A stretch of 64,000 bases of DNA, from assembly GCF_963664415.1 (NCBI RefSeq), contig NZ_OY761445.1, positions 832,501 to 896,500 of the forward strand. Reading direction: 5' to 3'. Of the stretch, positions 10,229-19,847 are shown piece after piece. The first letter of the stretch is position 1. Every line of letters starts with the position of its first letter. The translations under genes and the position numbers were made by a program. Origin of the DNA: an uncultured Desulfobacter sp. Its GTDB lineage: Bacteria; Desulfobacterota; Desulfobacteria; Desulfobacterales; Desulfobacteraceae. The notes under the pieces are model-generated. The model worked only from the letters and a program-made list of their open reading frames with translations. It made no database searches and was not told the origin of the DNA.

Positions 10229-10779
10229 TATAAACTCTCACCTTTTTTTAAAGTTTCCCTCATATTGATCAGCTGGGTTTTTACGCTGCCGTCAAGAACA
10301 AGATCGCCGATTTTTGTGATGATACCGCCAATAAGGCTTGAATCCTTTTGCACATCAAGCACAACAGTTTTACCGGTTTTCTCAGACAACGACTTTTGAA
10401 TTTTATTAATATTTGTCTTGGACAAGTTTGTGGCTGCCACAACACTAGCCTTGACAACACCTTTAAGCTCATCGGCCATGGTGCTGTAATAAGTCTCAAT
10501 ATCCCTAAGAAAACCAATCCTGCCCTTATTAAAAAGCAAGGACAAAAAAGAGCTCATCACTTTTGAAAAACCTGCAGAAGCGATCACTGCATCAAGAAGC
10601 TTTTTACGATCACTTTTACCGATTAACGGATTAATGAGGGCCTGTTCAAAACCCTCATTGGAGTCCAACAGCCCAACCATTGCGGAAAGCTCATTGTTGT
10701 AGCCTTCCGCCTGACCATCCTCCTGGCCTATCAAAATCAATGCCTTGGCATAACGCCTTGAAACTGCGAGATTTTTCAT
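10228..10779 (-). CDS. atpH: ATP synthase F1 delta subunit
   Basis: This subunit joins the peripheral stalk to the top of F1. The 183-residue protein begins with the typical AVSRRYAKALILIG helix and ends with DSSLIGGIITKIGDLVLDGSV, the conserved OSCP/delta C-terminal pattern. It shares single end bases with atpF and atpA, so all three are tightly coupled. Confidence 0.95.
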   Translation of the reverse strand: MKNLAVSRRYAKALILIGQEDGQAEGYNNELSAMVGLLDSNEGFEQALINPLIGKSDRKKLLDAVIASAGFSKVMSSFLSLLFNKGRIGFLRDIETYYSTMADELKGVVKASVVAATNLSKTNINKIQKSLSEKTGKTVVLDVQKDSSLIGGIITKIGDLVLDGSVKTQLINMRETLKKGESL

Positions 10780-11378
10780 TATGCCTCCACCTTTTTCAAG
10801 TATTCGTCGACCAGACGGTTCTGATCCTGGGTCGTGATGGATTTTTTAATGAGTGCCTCTGCCTGCTCCATTGCACGATCCACAACTTCCTGCTTAAGAA
10901 GCGTTTTTGCGGCCTTGAACTCTTGTTCGATATTGCGTTTCGCCATATCTTCGAGTTTTTCAGCCTGAGCTTCAGCCTCTGCAATAATTCTTTTCTTGGC
11001 CTCTTCTCCCTGTTTGATATAATCCTCAACAATCTGTTCAGATTCCTGTTCAAGATTTCTAAACCGGGTTTCGTATTCGGCAAGTTTTCTCTCTGCTTCA
11101 GCTTTTTTCTGTTCCAAGTCTGTCAACTCTTCTTCTATCCCCTTAGTACGGGAAGAAAAAAACTGCGCCACCGGCTTCTTAGCGATGAAAAAGCATCCAA
11201 GCGCAAGCACAACGAAGTTGAGTACCTTCCAGGTATCAACATCGTGCCACACGTTATGACTTGCATGCGCTGCTTCACCGTGACCGCCGCCGGAAGCCCA
11301 GACCACTGTCGCACCAGCCACAAGAGCCACGACAGTTGCGGAAACTTTAAGGTGTTTTCTCCAATTAACTTTTTTCAT
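10779..11378 (-). CDS. atpF: ATP synthase F0 subunit b
   Basis: This is the peripheral-stalk b subunit. The ATG at 11378 overlaps the atpF' stop as TAATG and has GGGAGG eight bases upstream. The ATG two codons earlier is too close to that site. The 199-residue product is longer than usual. It has an extra N-terminal hydrophobic segment that looks like a signal peptide (VSATVVALVAGATVVWASGGG), then a His-rich stretch, then the normal membrane helix (VLNFVVLALGCFFI) and a long K/E/A coiled coil. Two membrane segments, or cleavage of the first, would be unusual for subunit b. Confidence 0.92.
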   Translation of the reverse strand: MKKVNWRKHLKVSATVVALVAGATVVWASGGGHGEAAHASHNVWHDVDTWKVLNFVVLALGCFFIAKKPVAQFFSSRTKGIEEELTDLEQKKAEAERKLAEYETRFRNLEQESEQIVEDYIKQGEEAKKRIIAEAEAQAEKLEDMAKRNIEQEFKAAKTLLKQEVVDRAMEQAEALIKKSITTQDQNRLVDEYLKKVEA

Positions 11379-11809
11379 TAACATGCCCTCCCAAGAATCT
11401 TTTCGCCGATGGCTTTGGCATACACCTCGACCTCGGCCTCAAGCGCTTTGCGGGCCTGTTCGGTTTCTTCAGCCACCTGTGCCTTGATTTGGGCAAAGTT
11501 AGCCTGCGCTTTCTGATTGATCTGGGTAATAATCTCCTTCTCCTGAGCAGACGCCTCCTCGATGAACACCTCTTTTTGCTTGAGGCCTTCACCCCTTGCC
11601 TGTTTTAACCCTTCCTTATAATCATTCTTTTGTTTCTCAAGATCAGACGAGGCTTTTTCAACACCTGAATTTAAGGTGCCGACCTTGGCTTTTCTTTCGA
11701 GAATGACCTTTCGAATGGGTTTGTACAGAACCAGGTTGAGGAGGAATAGCAGGACAAGAAAATTGACCATCTGATATACCGCTGATATATCAGGAATCAC
11801 AGTTATCAT
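11378..11809 (-). CDS. atpF': ATP synthase F0 subunit b' (second b-type subunit)
   Basis: This is the first gene of the operon. The 143-residue product has a short periplasmic tail, one membrane helix (MVNFLVLLFLLNLVLYKPI) and a coiled coil that starts with the KVILERKAKV pattern of b' subunits. Having b' and b next to each other implies a heterodimeric peripheral stalk, as in many Desulfobacterota and phototrophs. The genes for subunits a and c are not in this window. Confidence 0.93.
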   Translation of the reverse strand: MITVIPDISAVYQMVNFLVLLFLLNLVLYKPIRKVILERKAKVGTLNSGVEKASSDLEKQKNDYKEGLKQARGEGLKQKEVFIEEASAQEKEIITQINQKAQANFAQIKAQVAEETEQARKALEAEVEVYAKAIGEKILGRAC

Positions 11810-11910
11810 AAAATTCCTCCACCAGTTAATAATTACAAAAAATCAACTACTTATATCCTATTGGCTGAAAACGCTCGAATTCAGCCTAAATGCTTAGAAT
11901 GACCGAGACT

Positions 11911-11939
11911 TGAGTACCATCCAGCAAGCCTTTTGTCAA
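11911..11939 (-). promoter_or_regulatory. Candidate promoter of the atp operon
   Basis: In the 252-base gap between rodA and atpF', the minus strand has a perfect TTGACA (11934-11939), a 17-base spacer and a weak -10 TACTCA (11911-11916). The start point would be about 95 bases before atpF'. No second convincing promoter was seen in this gap. Confidence 0.42.
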
Positions 11940-12061
11940 CACAGAATGCAGCAATTATAAATATGGATTTTGTCCAACTATAGTATGCCTTATTATATTC
12001 AAATCTTGTTGAACAAAATCATTTTTTAGCGGTTTAGAATCTTCAAAAAATCAGAGAAAAT

Positions 12062-13171
12062 TTAGGCGGTGTTAAACTTTCGCATGCTGATATTCAGCAA
12101 AATTCCAAAACCGACCATATTTGTCACAACCGAGGACCCCCCATAAGAAACCAATGGCAAAGGTACGCCAACCACCGGCATCAACCCCATCACCATACCG
12201 ATATTGATAAAAATCTGCCAAAAAATCATAATGGTAACACCCATAGCCAATAGGGAACCAAACATATTTCGGCAATTATAAGAAATATTCAACCCCCAAA
12301 ACAGTAAAATAAAATAGAGACCCAGAAGAACAGCACACCCCACAAGCCCCCATTCTTCGGCCAACACGGAAAGAATAAAATCCGTATGTTGTTCAGGTAA
12401 AAAATTCAATGCGTTCTGGGTTCCATGGAGAAATCCTTTACCGGTAAGCATACCGGAACCGATAGCTATTTTTGACTGGATGATGTGATACCCCGTGCCA
12501 AGGGGGTCCCGTTCAGGATTTAAAAAGGTTAAAATCCTGTCTCTCTGATAATCCTTAAGCCCGAAAAACCAGACAAGAGGAACCAGAAAAATCCCAGCAA
12601 CCCCCAGAATGAATACAACTTTTTTTTCAACTTTTACAAATAAAGTGAGACAGCCGGCAATGAGCAAAAGTAAAAGCCCTGTACCCAAATCCGGCTGGAT
12701 AACGATGAGGCCAAAAGGAATAATACATAAAATTGCCGGCTTGATTAAATGCCTGAACCCTAAACCTTCAGGACTGATGCTGTCTGCATAAACCGAAGCC
12801 AAACTGATGATCAAAGAAATTTTCATCAATTCAGAGGTCTGAATCCGAACAGGACCTAATACCAGCCAGCGCTGGGAGCCGCCGCCGGTATGCCCCACAA
12901 GCCAGGTCGCAATCAAAAGCCCGACACATGCGGCATATATAAGCAGGTGCAGTTTGGCAAACTCTTTAAAATCAATGACCAAGCAGCCCATCATGATGCC
13001 AAACCCGACACAAAGCCAGACAACCTGTTTTTTAAAAAGGGGATGCAAAGCCATTCCTGCGCATCCGGCTGTCACCGCCGAATAAAGGATGGTTAACCCC
13101 AGAATACAAATAAAAAATATAAGTAAAAGAAATCCCCAGTCAAAATTTGATACGAGACGGCGGTCAAACAT
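12062..13171 (-). CDS. rodA: RodA peptidoglycan glycosyltransferase (SEDS family)
   Basis: RodA polymerises glycan strands during cell elongation together with PBP2. The start is placed at the ATG at 13171, which has GGAGT seven bases upstream; the longer frame would run back into mrdA. The 369-residue protein is polytopic (about ten membrane segments) and has family signatures such as QPDLGTGLLLL and, near the end, GVPLPLVSYGGSS. It is the last gene of the mre/mrd operon, 4 bases after mrdA. Confidence 0.96.
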   Translation of the reverse strand: MFDRRLVSNFDWGFLLLIFFICILGLTILYSAVTAGCAGMALHPLFKKQVVWLCVGFGIMMGCLVIDFKEFAKLHLLIYAACVGLLIATWLVGHTGGGSQRWLVLGPVRIQTSELMKISLIISLASVYADSISPEGLGFRHLIKPAILCIIPFGLIVIQPDLGTGLLLLLIAGCLTLFVKVEKKVVFILGVAGIFLVPLVWFFGLKDYQRDRILTFLNPERDPLGTGYHIIQSKIAIGSGMLTGKGFLHGTQNALNFLPEQHTDFILSVLAEEWGLVGCAVLLGLYFILLFWGLNISYNCRNMFGSLLAMGVTIMIFWQIFINIGMVMGLMPVVGVPLPLVSYGGSSVVTNMVGFGILLNISMRKFNTA

Positions 13172-13175
13172 TTTT

Positions 13176-15041
13176 TTACTCCACATTTGCCTGATCATCC
13201 GTAACCAGGGCAGTTGGGACTTCAGGGTCCCCAAGATAGGCATGGATTAACTCTTTTGCAACAGGGGCAGCGGCACTCGAGCCATGCTCGCCATGCTCAA
13301 TGATCACGGCAATGGCAATTTTAGGGTCCTGAGCCGGCGCATAACAGACAAACCAGGCGTGATCCTGGAGAGTACGCCTCAATTTTTCATTATTAAACTT
13401 CTCCCCGGCCTTGCGGGAAAACACCTGTGCCGTACCGGTTTTCCCGGCGATTTGAATGCCGGGAAGACGGATGCGCCGGGCAGTGCCTCGGTTACCGTGA
13501 ACAACTTTTAATAATCCTTCTCTGACAATGGCCAAATTTTTTTTAGAAGCAGGCAACCCACCGGTAATTTCAGGCTCAATCTCTCGAATCATTTGCCCCT
13601 TCGCATCTTGAACAGATTTGACAAGCCTTGGCCGATAAAGGGTACCGTTATTCCCTACAGCAGAAATGAACACAGCCATCTGCAAGGGTGTAACTAGATT
13701 AAATCCCTGTCCGATGCTGATAGACAATGTTTCACCGGCCTGCCAGGGTTCCTTGAATCGCTTTTTTTTCCACGCAGATGTGGGGATCAATCCGGGGCGT
13801 TCGTGGGCCAGACGAATACCGGTTAACCTCCCAAGACCAGAGCCATAAGCATACCTTGCCAGGGCATCAACGCCAAGTTTTTCGCCGGTTTGATAAAAAA
13901 ACACATCGCAGGATTGTGCAATGGCATCCACAACGTTTAAATTACCATGTCCATACTTGTTCCAGCAGTGATAACGTCGATTGCCAAACTTATAGAAACC
14001 CGGACAAAAAAAGGTGGAATTTCTGTCAATCACCTTTTCTTCAAGTCCGGCCAGGGCCGTAATCGTTTTATATGTGGATGCCGGGGGATACTCTGCCTGA
14101 ATTGCCTTGTTATTCATAGGTCTACCCGGATCATCCCTTAGAAGCTGCCATTTTTTATTAGAGATTCCGCCAATAAAATCATTCTGGTCAAAACTGGGCG
14201 ACGATGCCATAACCAGAACATCCCCGTTTGAGGGATCAAGCGCCACAACGGCTCCGTCGTTCTCCCCCAACATTTTTTCTGCCGTTTGTTGAAGGGCCAG
14301 ATCAATTGTCAAAACCAGATCCTTTCCGGAAACCGGCTCTACAGTTTTGAGTATCTTTATCACCCGGCCATTTACGTCCACTTCGACCTGGTGCCCCCCC
14401 CGCTTGCCCTGCAAATCCGCCTCAAAACTTTTTTCAACCCCGTACCGTCCAATGGAATCGCCGGACCGGACATTGGGAAATTTACCGGATGCCAGCTCAT
14501 CTTTATTGATCTCACCAAGATAACCGATAAGGTGAGCGGCCGTTTTTTTATGGATATAATTTCTAGTCGGTTCAATATCAATGTGAATACCCGGCAGATC
14601 AAACTGATGGGCCTCTATAACCGCAAGCAAATCCCTTGTTATATCTCGCTTAAGAACAAGTGGTTTATAAAAGGCAGATCTCCCTGCTTTTTTTATGGTT
14701 GCCGTCAGCTCTTCACTAGAATCGCCGGTTAGCTCTGCCAAACGCTCAAGTGTGGTCTCAAGGGGTTTAGCATCCTCCAGAACAATGGTCAGGTCAAAGG
14801 CCGGGCGATTGTCCACAAGGAGATTGTGATTGCGGTCATAAATCAATCCCCTGGAAGATTTTATGCTTTTGAGTCGAACACAATTGGTCATAGACAACCG
14901 CCGATACTCTTCACCGCGAATCATCTGAAGATAAACCAACCTTAAAAAAAGAACACCAAAAATAAAAACAAGGCACAAGCCAGCCCCTATATATCGATGC
15001 TTGATCCATTCCCTGTCTGAATTTTCTTTAATTGCGCCCAC
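13176..15041 (-). CDS. mrdA: Penicillin-binding protein 2 (transpeptidase)
   Basis: PBP2 cross-links peptidoglycan in the elongasome. The 621-residue product has a cytoplasmic tail, one membrane anchor (about residues 16-38), a pedestal domain beginning RGLIYDRNHNLL, and a transpeptidase domain. That domain has the active-site motifs PASTYKT (SxxK), SCD (SxN-type) and GKTGTAQV (KTG). It begins with GTG one base after the mreD stop. Partner genes mreB, mreC, mreD and rodA flank it. Confidence 0.97.
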   Translation of the reverse strand: MGAIKENSDREWIKHRYIGAGLCLVFIFGVLFLRLVYLQMIRGEEYRRLSMTNCVRLKSIKSSRGLIYDRNHNLLVDNRPAFDLTIVLEDAKPLETTLERLAELTGDSSEELTATIKKAGRSAFYKPLVLKRDITRDLLAVIEAHQFDLPGIHIDIEPTRNYIHKKTAAHLIGYLGEINKDELASGKFPNVRSGDSIGRYGVEKSFEADLQGKRGGHQVEVDVNGRVIKILKTVEPVSGKDLVLTIDLALQQTAEKMLGENDGAVVALDPSNGDVLVMASSPSFDQNDFIGGISNKKWQLLRDDPGRPMNNKAIQAEYPPASTYKTITALAGLEEKVIDRNSTFFCPGFYKFGNRRYHCWNKYGHGNLNVVDAIAQSCDVFFYQTGEKLGVDALARYAYGSGLGRLTGIRLAHERPGLIPTSAWKKKRFKEPWQAGETLSISIGQGFNLVTPLQMAVFISAVGNNGTLYRPRLVKSVQDAKGQMIREIEPEITGGLPASKKNLAIVREGLLKVVHGNRGTARRIRLPGIQIAGKTGTAQVFSRKAGEKFNNEKLRRTLQDHAWFVCYAPAQDPKIAIAVIIEHGEHGSSAAAPVAKELIHAYLGDPEVPTALVTDDQANVE

Positions 15042-15042
15042 A

Positions 15043-15576
15043 CTACCCCCTGTATTTTCGGACCACGTGTCGACGGGTTTGTTTTACGGCATATAAAAAC
15101 TTCTGGTGAAGGGTTTTAATAAACCAGACGCCAAAAGGAATACCTACAGCGGCCCAGATGACCTGGCCAACGCAAAGGCGGTAATCCGTAGCAGTAATTG
15201 CCTTGTGACCCTGAAGCAGAAAAACACTGAACATAACAAGTCCCTGGTAAATGCAGACGGATGCAAGGCTGACGATAAATACAAAGAGGGCACTGCGCTG
15301 GAAAACCAATCGGCGCAAAAAGAAAACAATCAGATAAATACACAGATATGCGGTGGTATGAAGGAAAAACGGCGCGCCCGACAAGCTGTCCATGACGATG
15401 CCGATGATCATTATCCAGAACGGCACCCAGTAGTGTGGGGAAAAAAGAGATAGGTACAACACATTGATGATCATCAGATCGAAACAGTAGGAAAACCAGG
15501 AAAAATTTGGAATAACAACGGTTTGAGCAATAACCAGAATCAGGTTGGAAAAGAAAAAAAATATGAAGTTTATCAT
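15043..15576 (-). CDS. mreD: Rod shape-determining protein MreD
   Basis: A small polytopic inner-membrane protein of the elongasome. The 177-residue product is very hydrophobic, with five or six predicted membrane segments, and carries the loosely conserved PHYWVPFWIMIIGIVMDSL region. Identification relies on size, topology and position between mreC and mrdA. Confidence 0.9.
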   Translation of the reverse strand: MINFIFFFFSNLILVIAQTVVIPNFSWFSYCFDLMIINVLYLSLFSPHYWVPFWIMIIGIVMDSLSGAPFFLHTTAYLCIYLIVFFLRRLVFQRSALFVFIVSLASVCIYQGLVMFSVFLLQGHKAITATDYRLCVGQVIWAAVGIPFGVWFIKTLHQKFLYAVKQTRRHVVRKYRG

Positions 15577-15594
15577 ACCGGCAGCATCCGCATA

Positions 15595-16407
15595 TCAATC
15601 GGCATTCTTATATATCAGCACTTCTTCGAGTCTGTCAAAATCGACAGCAGTTTTTATGGTGATATCCTGAAACAGCTGGGAATGATTTTTTTGTACATCT
15701 AGTACCGCTCCGATTATCAAACCTTTGGGGAATACCTGGTCCAGCCCTGAGGAGACAATGACCTGCCCCGGTTGGACCTCATCTTTTCTTAAAGTGTATA
15801 CAAAGGAACAGGTGTCTTGATTATTGCCCTTAACCATACCGCGGACCCGGGTCTCCTGGATCAGCGCATCAACAGACGAATTGCGATCGGTAACAAGCAG
15901 TACCCGGGAAAAACTGCCGGACACTTTAATGATTTGCCCTACGATACCTTCTGATACAAGCACAGGCAAACCTTTAATCAATCCGTCTTTTTCACCCTTA
16001 TCTATCATAATAGTTTTAAACCAGGGAGACGGATCCCGGGCAATCACCTGAGCCGCCACATAGGCTGCGGGAACGGAACTTTGAAAATTAACAAACTTTT
16101 TTAAACGGGCATTTTCAAGCTCAAGCTCGTTACATCTGTTGGCCGTGTGCCGGGCCTTTAATAACTGCCGTCTTAACGTCTGGTTCTCTTCCATGGCATG
16201 CACACATGAAAAGTAAGTCTGCCATACCGATTCGGTAAAACCGATAATGCGGGAAGCCACAAGCTGAAAAGGAGAGGTAAGCGTGATGGAGAGTCTTTCA
16301 ACACCACCAGCCGGCAGGTTCTCCCGGCTGGACATGGCGATTACGGTAAGTGCCACCGCAATAAAAAAGCCCACACCGACAAGCATCATGATCCGCCTGG
16401 AAAACAT
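15595..16407 (-). CDS. mreC: Rod shape-determining protein MreC
   Basis: MreC is a periplasmic scaffold that links MreB to PBP2. The 270-residue product has an N-terminal membrane helix (about residues 8-25), a coiled coil around residues 70-100 (LRRQLLKARHTANRCNELELENARLKK), and a beta-barrel domain with VIARDPSPWFKTIMIDKG and DGLIKGLPVL, both typical of MreC. It starts 6 bases after the mreB stop. Confidence 0.95.
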   Translation of the reverse strand: MFSRRIMMLVGVGFFIAVALTVIAMSSRENLPAGGVERLSITLTSPFQLVASRIIGFTESVWQTYFSCVHAMEENQTLRRQLLKARHTANRCNELELENARLKKFVNFQSSVPAAYVAAQVIARDPSPWFKTIMIDKGEKDGLIKGLPVLVSEGIVGQIIKVSGSFSRVLLVTDRNSSVDALIQETRVRGMVKGNNQDTCSFVYTLRKDEVQPGQVIVSSGLDQVFPKGLIIGAVLDVQKNHSQLFQDITIKTAVDFDRLEEVLIYKNAD

Positions 16408-16412
16408 TACTA

Positions 16413-17459
16413 TTAGCTGATGACCACTTCTTTAAGAATTTCTATGCTGTCAAGGGATTTACCGCAGCCTAGCGCCACTGTGGACAAGGGATCCTCGGCC
16501 ACGACAATGGGAAGGCCGCACTTTTCTCTGAGCAGCTTGTCCAAATTTTTGAGTAACGCCCCCCCGCCGGTTAGAACAATGCCGGAATCAACAATATCAG
16601 CGGCCAGTTCCGGCGGCGTCTGTTCAAGCGCAATACGAACGGTTTCAACAATGGCTTCAATCTGCTCGGAAATGGCAACCCGAACCTCTTCGGAATCAAT
16701 GGCCAAAATCTTAGGGATACCGGAAACCAAATCCCTGCCCTTAACTTCAATGGTCTCAAGACGCTCAGGGTCAGGGTAGGCGTTGCCAATTGTTGTTTTG
16801 ATAATTTCTGCGGTTCTTTCGCCGATGAGCAAATTATATTTGCGTTTGATATGCTGGCTGATGGAAGAATCCATCTTGTCTCCGGCAACTCTTAAGGAAC
16901 GGGTATACACGATCCCGGCCAGGGAGATCACCGCAACCTCCGTGGTCCCACCGCCAATATCCACAACCATATTACAGGTAGGTTCCGTAATGGGAAGACC
17001 TGCGCCGATTGCTGCAGCCATAGGCTCTTCTATCAAAAAGACCTCCCTGGCACCGGCGGATTCCGCGCTTTCTCTGACCGCTCGTTTTTCCACCTGGGTG
17101 ATGCCGGAAGGAACGGCAATAATAATCCTTGGGCGCACCAGCGTTTTTCTGTTGTTATGAACTTTACGGATAAAATGCTTGAGCATGGCTTCGGTCACTG
17201 CGAAATCAGCAATAACCCCGTCTCGCATGGGTCGTATGGCTACAATATTGCCAGGTGTTCGTCCCAGCATACGCTTTGCTTCCAGCCCCACTGCCAGCAC
17301 CTTATTCCTGGTCCGTTTGTCCGTTCTGACCGCCACTACCGAAGGTTCACTCAATACAATTCCTTTTCCCTTCACATAAACCAGCGTATTTGCAGTACCA
17401 AGATCAATGGCCAAATCGTTGGAAAAGGCCCCAAGCAAAGTATCAGTTACAAAGTTCAT
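16413..17459 (-). CDS. mreB: Cell shape-determining actin homologue MreB
   Basis: MreB is the actin-like filament that organises lateral wall synthesis. The 348-residue product has the phosphate-1 loop IDLGTANTLVYV, VVDIGGGTTEVAVISL (phosphate 2) and DSGIVLTGGGALL (adenosine site). The ATG at 17459 follows AAGAGGACAA and gives the standard length and N-terminus; an in-frame ATG six codons earlier is less likely. It is the first gene of the mreBCD-mrdA-rodA operon. Confidence 0.97.
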   Translation of the reverse strand: MNFVTDTLLGAFSNDLAIDLGTANTLVYVKGKGIVLSEPSVVAVRTDKRTRNKVLAVGLEAKRMLGRTPGNIVAIRPMRDGVIADFAVTEAMLKHFIRKVHNNRKTLVRPRIIIAVPSGITQVEKRAVRESAESAGAREVFLIEEPMAAAIGAGLPITEPTCNMVVDIGGGTTEVAVISLAGIVYTRSLRVAGDKMDSSISQHIKRKYNLLIGERTAEIIKTTIGNAYPDPERLETIEVKGRDLVSGIPKILAIDSEEVRVAISEQIEAIVETVRIALEQTPPELAADIVDSGIVLTGGGALLKNLDKLLREKCGLPIVVAEDPLSTVALGCGKSLDSIEILKEVVIS

Positions 17460-17573
17460 TTGTCCTCTTTCATACAAAATTGGGAGTTGTGTCTAACAAT
17501 AGATGATGAAAAAAATACTGCTAAAAAATAATTGCTAACAAACTTAGGTTTTTTTTACAAGAATAAAAGTGTT

Positions 17574-18692
17574 TCACACCTGTATAATTCCTTCATATGC
17601 AGATGCGATCAAATCATGAAGCATTGGCCTGAATTTCCTAATTTTAATATTGTCCCGACTCGGATGTACCCGGTTTGTCAAAAGTATCGCGATCAAACCG
17701 TTATCAGGATCTATCCAGAAGGATGTGCCGGTGAAGCCTAAATGTCCGATAGATCGTTTAGAAAAAAAATGACCGGACGACGCGTTCTTTTCACTTGGAG
17801 AATCAAAACCTGCGGGACGCATCATCCCATTATTTTTATCCGCAAAACATCGAATGGCAGAAGAATTTATTGCGTTGGCTTCTTTACCTTCAAGGGCACG
17901 CAAAATTTGACAACACATATGGTAGACCCCGGCAGCCGTACCAAACAAACCGGCATGCCCTTCAACACCACCCGCAGCCCAAGCATTCTCATCTTCCACT
18001 TCTCCAAGTATCATTTTTTCGCGCCAGGGGCAATGAGAGGTAGCGGCAAAAACAAGAGAGGTGCCTTTTTTCACAGATTTTATAATACCAGAGCAAAGTG
18101 GATTAAAGAACAAATCATGGATACGTAACGGCAAAAACACCTTTTCATAAATAAATGTATCCAACCGGGAACCGGACAGATACTCCACCACCCAGGCCAA
18201 AAGAATAAACCCCAGATCGCTGTAAATTTCCTTGGCTCCAGGCGTATAGGCCAAGGGCTGTGCCAGCACCAGTTGCCGCAGGTGCTCTCTTGCCGCGATA
18301 CTGGGGACAGGAGCATCAAGCATTTTAAAATACGGAGAATGGGCAGGCAAACCAGACCTGTGGCGCAACAACATGTCAATGGTGATCTTGGCTTTATCTG
18401 TTCCACAGGCATCCGGCAGAGCGTCCTCTAAATATGTGTTTTGGGATAACAGCCCGGATGCAATTAAGTCCGCCACAGCCAGCGCTGTGACCAGGGGTTT
18501 GGTCAGAGAGGCGAGATCAAACACCGTATTCAATGTCACAGGCTCCCCAAATCGTAGGTCCGTTACGCCAAAGGCTTTATGATACAGCACTTGGTTTCTG
18601 CTCGCCCACAGCAATACGGCACCCGGAAACACACCATCTGCCACAGCACCGGCCATGGCATTATCAATATTTTGAAACGCGGGGGACTTCAT
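17574..18692 (-). CDS. Beta-lactamase-like serine hydrolase (class C / PBP4 fold)
   Basis: The 372-residue product carries the SxxK nucleophile motif SLTK at residues 62-65 and a YSDLG (YxN-type) motif near residue 155. It has no obvious signal peptide. Proteins of this fold include esterases, D-aminopeptidases and amidases acting on peptidoglycan fragments. Its ATG overlaps the stop of the LD-carboxypeptidase as ATGA, so the two are coupled. That supports a role in muropeptide recycling rather than antibiotic resistance. The substrate cannot be deduced. Confidence 0.85.
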   Translation of the reverse strand: MKSPAFQNIDNAMAGAVADGVFPGAVLLWASRNQVLYHKAFGVTDLRFGEPVTLNTVFDLASLTKPLVTALAVADLIASGLLSQNTYLEDALPDACGTDKAKITIDMLLRHRSGLPAHSPYFKMLDAPVPSIAAREHLRQLVLAQPLAYTPGAKEIYSDLGFILLAWVVEYLSGSRLDTFIYEKVFLPLRIHDLFFNPLCSGIIKSVKKGTSLVFAATSHCPWREKMILGEVEDENAWAAGGVEGHAGLFGTAAGVYHMCCQILRALEGKEANAINSSAIRCFADKNNGMMRPAGFDSPSEKNASSGHFFSKRSIGHLGFTGTSFWIDPDNGLIAILLTNRVHPSRDNIKIRKFRPMLHDLIASAYEGIIQV

Positions 18693-19606
18693 TGTGCGGC
18701 AAGCCCCCATTCAAGACAGGCATGGTCTGCATCCAGAATGGTGTCGACCCCCATGGGAAGGGAAAGGTTCACTGACCCGTGACCAACCCCAATCCCCATA
18801 CAGATTGGAATATTCGCTTCAAAAAACACTTCTTTAATAATCTGGGGAATATAGGCTTCATTGTCGCAGTTCTCAAACGACCCGGTCAGGACGCCTTTGA
18901 TACCTTCGAGCAAACCGGCCATTTTCATCTGAATCAGCATCCTGTCAATTTTGTATGCCGGTTCACCCACATCCTCTATAAAAAGGATACCATCTGTAAA
19001 ATCAGGCTGATACGCAGTCCCAATCAGATGGACCAGGGTAGCCAGATTACCACCCACAAGCCGGCCTGCGGCATGTCCCGGCACAATCACCTGGTCAGAA
19101 GGCAGATCAATACGTGTAAAGCAGCCTGTCACTGTTTTTGAAAAACTCTCCAATGTCTTTTGATCGGCTTGGGCAAGGGAAACCAAATTCGGACCATGCA
19201 TGGCACAAATCCGTACGTTGCACACCAGGGCACTGATCAAAGCGGTGGGATCTGAAAATCCTATAAACAATTTTGGATTTTTGGCGATGATATCCCAGTC
19301 CAGTAAAGGTAAAAGACGCATGGCACCAAACCCGCCCCTGGCCGCAATGATGCCTTTGATCCCAGGGTCGGCAAACAACGAGTTAAGCACCTCTGCCCGC
19401 TGCCGGTCCGTACCGGCAAGATATCTATGACGACCTGATATGCCGCGGGGAATGTGCACTTCAAACCCCATGGATTCAAGACACAAGACCCCTTTGTGAA
19501 ACGCATCTGCATCAAATATAGACGATGGTGCAGCCACGCCAATAACATCTTTGGGTTTTAGACTGCAAAAAAAGGGCTCGGCGTTTGATTTCATCAACTG
19601 ATTCAT
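18689..19606 (-). CDS. ldcA: LD-carboxypeptidase (peptidase S66 family)
   Basis: LdcA-type enzymes remove the terminal D-alanine from tetrapeptide muropeptides during cell-wall recycling. The 305-residue product matches the family in length. It has VIGVAAPSS near the N-terminus, ARGGFGAMRLLPLLDW, the nucleophile elbow LFIGFSDPTAL, and a C-terminal domain with GILFIEDVGEPAYKIDRM and the His-containing GVGHGSVNLSLPMG. No signal peptide is seen, consistent with a cytoplasmic recycling enzyme. A downstream serine hydrolase overlaps it. Confidence 0.93.
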   Translation of the reverse strand: MNQLMKSNAEPFFCSLKPKDVIGVAAPSSIFDADAFHKGVLCLESMGFEVHIPRGISGRHRYLAGTDRQRAEVLNSLFADPGIKGIIAARGGFGAMRLLPLLDWDIIAKNPKLFIGFSDPTALISALVCNVRICAMHGPNLVSLAQADQKTLESFSKTVTGCFTRIDLPSDQVIVPGHAAGRLVGGNLATLVHLIGTAYQPDFTDGILFIEDVGEPAYKIDRMLIQMKMAGLLEGIKGVLTGSFENCDNEAYIPQIIKEVFFEANIPICMGIGVGHGSVNLSLPMGVDTILDADHACLEWGLAAQ

Positions 19607-19847
19607 TTCTTTTTTAATCCGGAAAGACTAATGTTTGTTCTTAGAGAACACCATTCTGCCAATGAATGTAATTTTTACCTGATCCACTGCTATGGGCAAT
19701 GTTACATTGGCATATTAAATGACATTAAAACAATTTGGCAATCCTTTCAAATGACTTTACAGCATTACTTAAGTTTTTTTACTCACACCCGCATATAACT
19801 ATGCGGCTTTGTTTTTAAGCGGTATGAAGGATATTCAAGCATCTTGG
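19607..19847. other. Gene-free intergenic stretch
   Basis: This AT-rich part of the gap between the divergent LD-carboxypeptidase and Nif11-like genes holds no plausible gene. The rest of the gap contains a candidate promoter and a dispersed repeat element (listed separately). No convincing minus-strand promoter for the carboxypeptidase could be picked out. Confidence 0.6.

Noticed and set aside
10680..11381. A 233-codon Cys/Phe-rich frame opposite atpF and atpH
   Set aside because: It mirrors the K/E-rich coiled coils on the other strand, which read as F/L/S-rich in antisense.
17574..18692. The serine hydrolase as an antibiotic-resistance beta-lactamase
   Set aside because: It has no signal peptide and is coupled to an LD-carboxypeptidase, which fits muropeptide turnover better.
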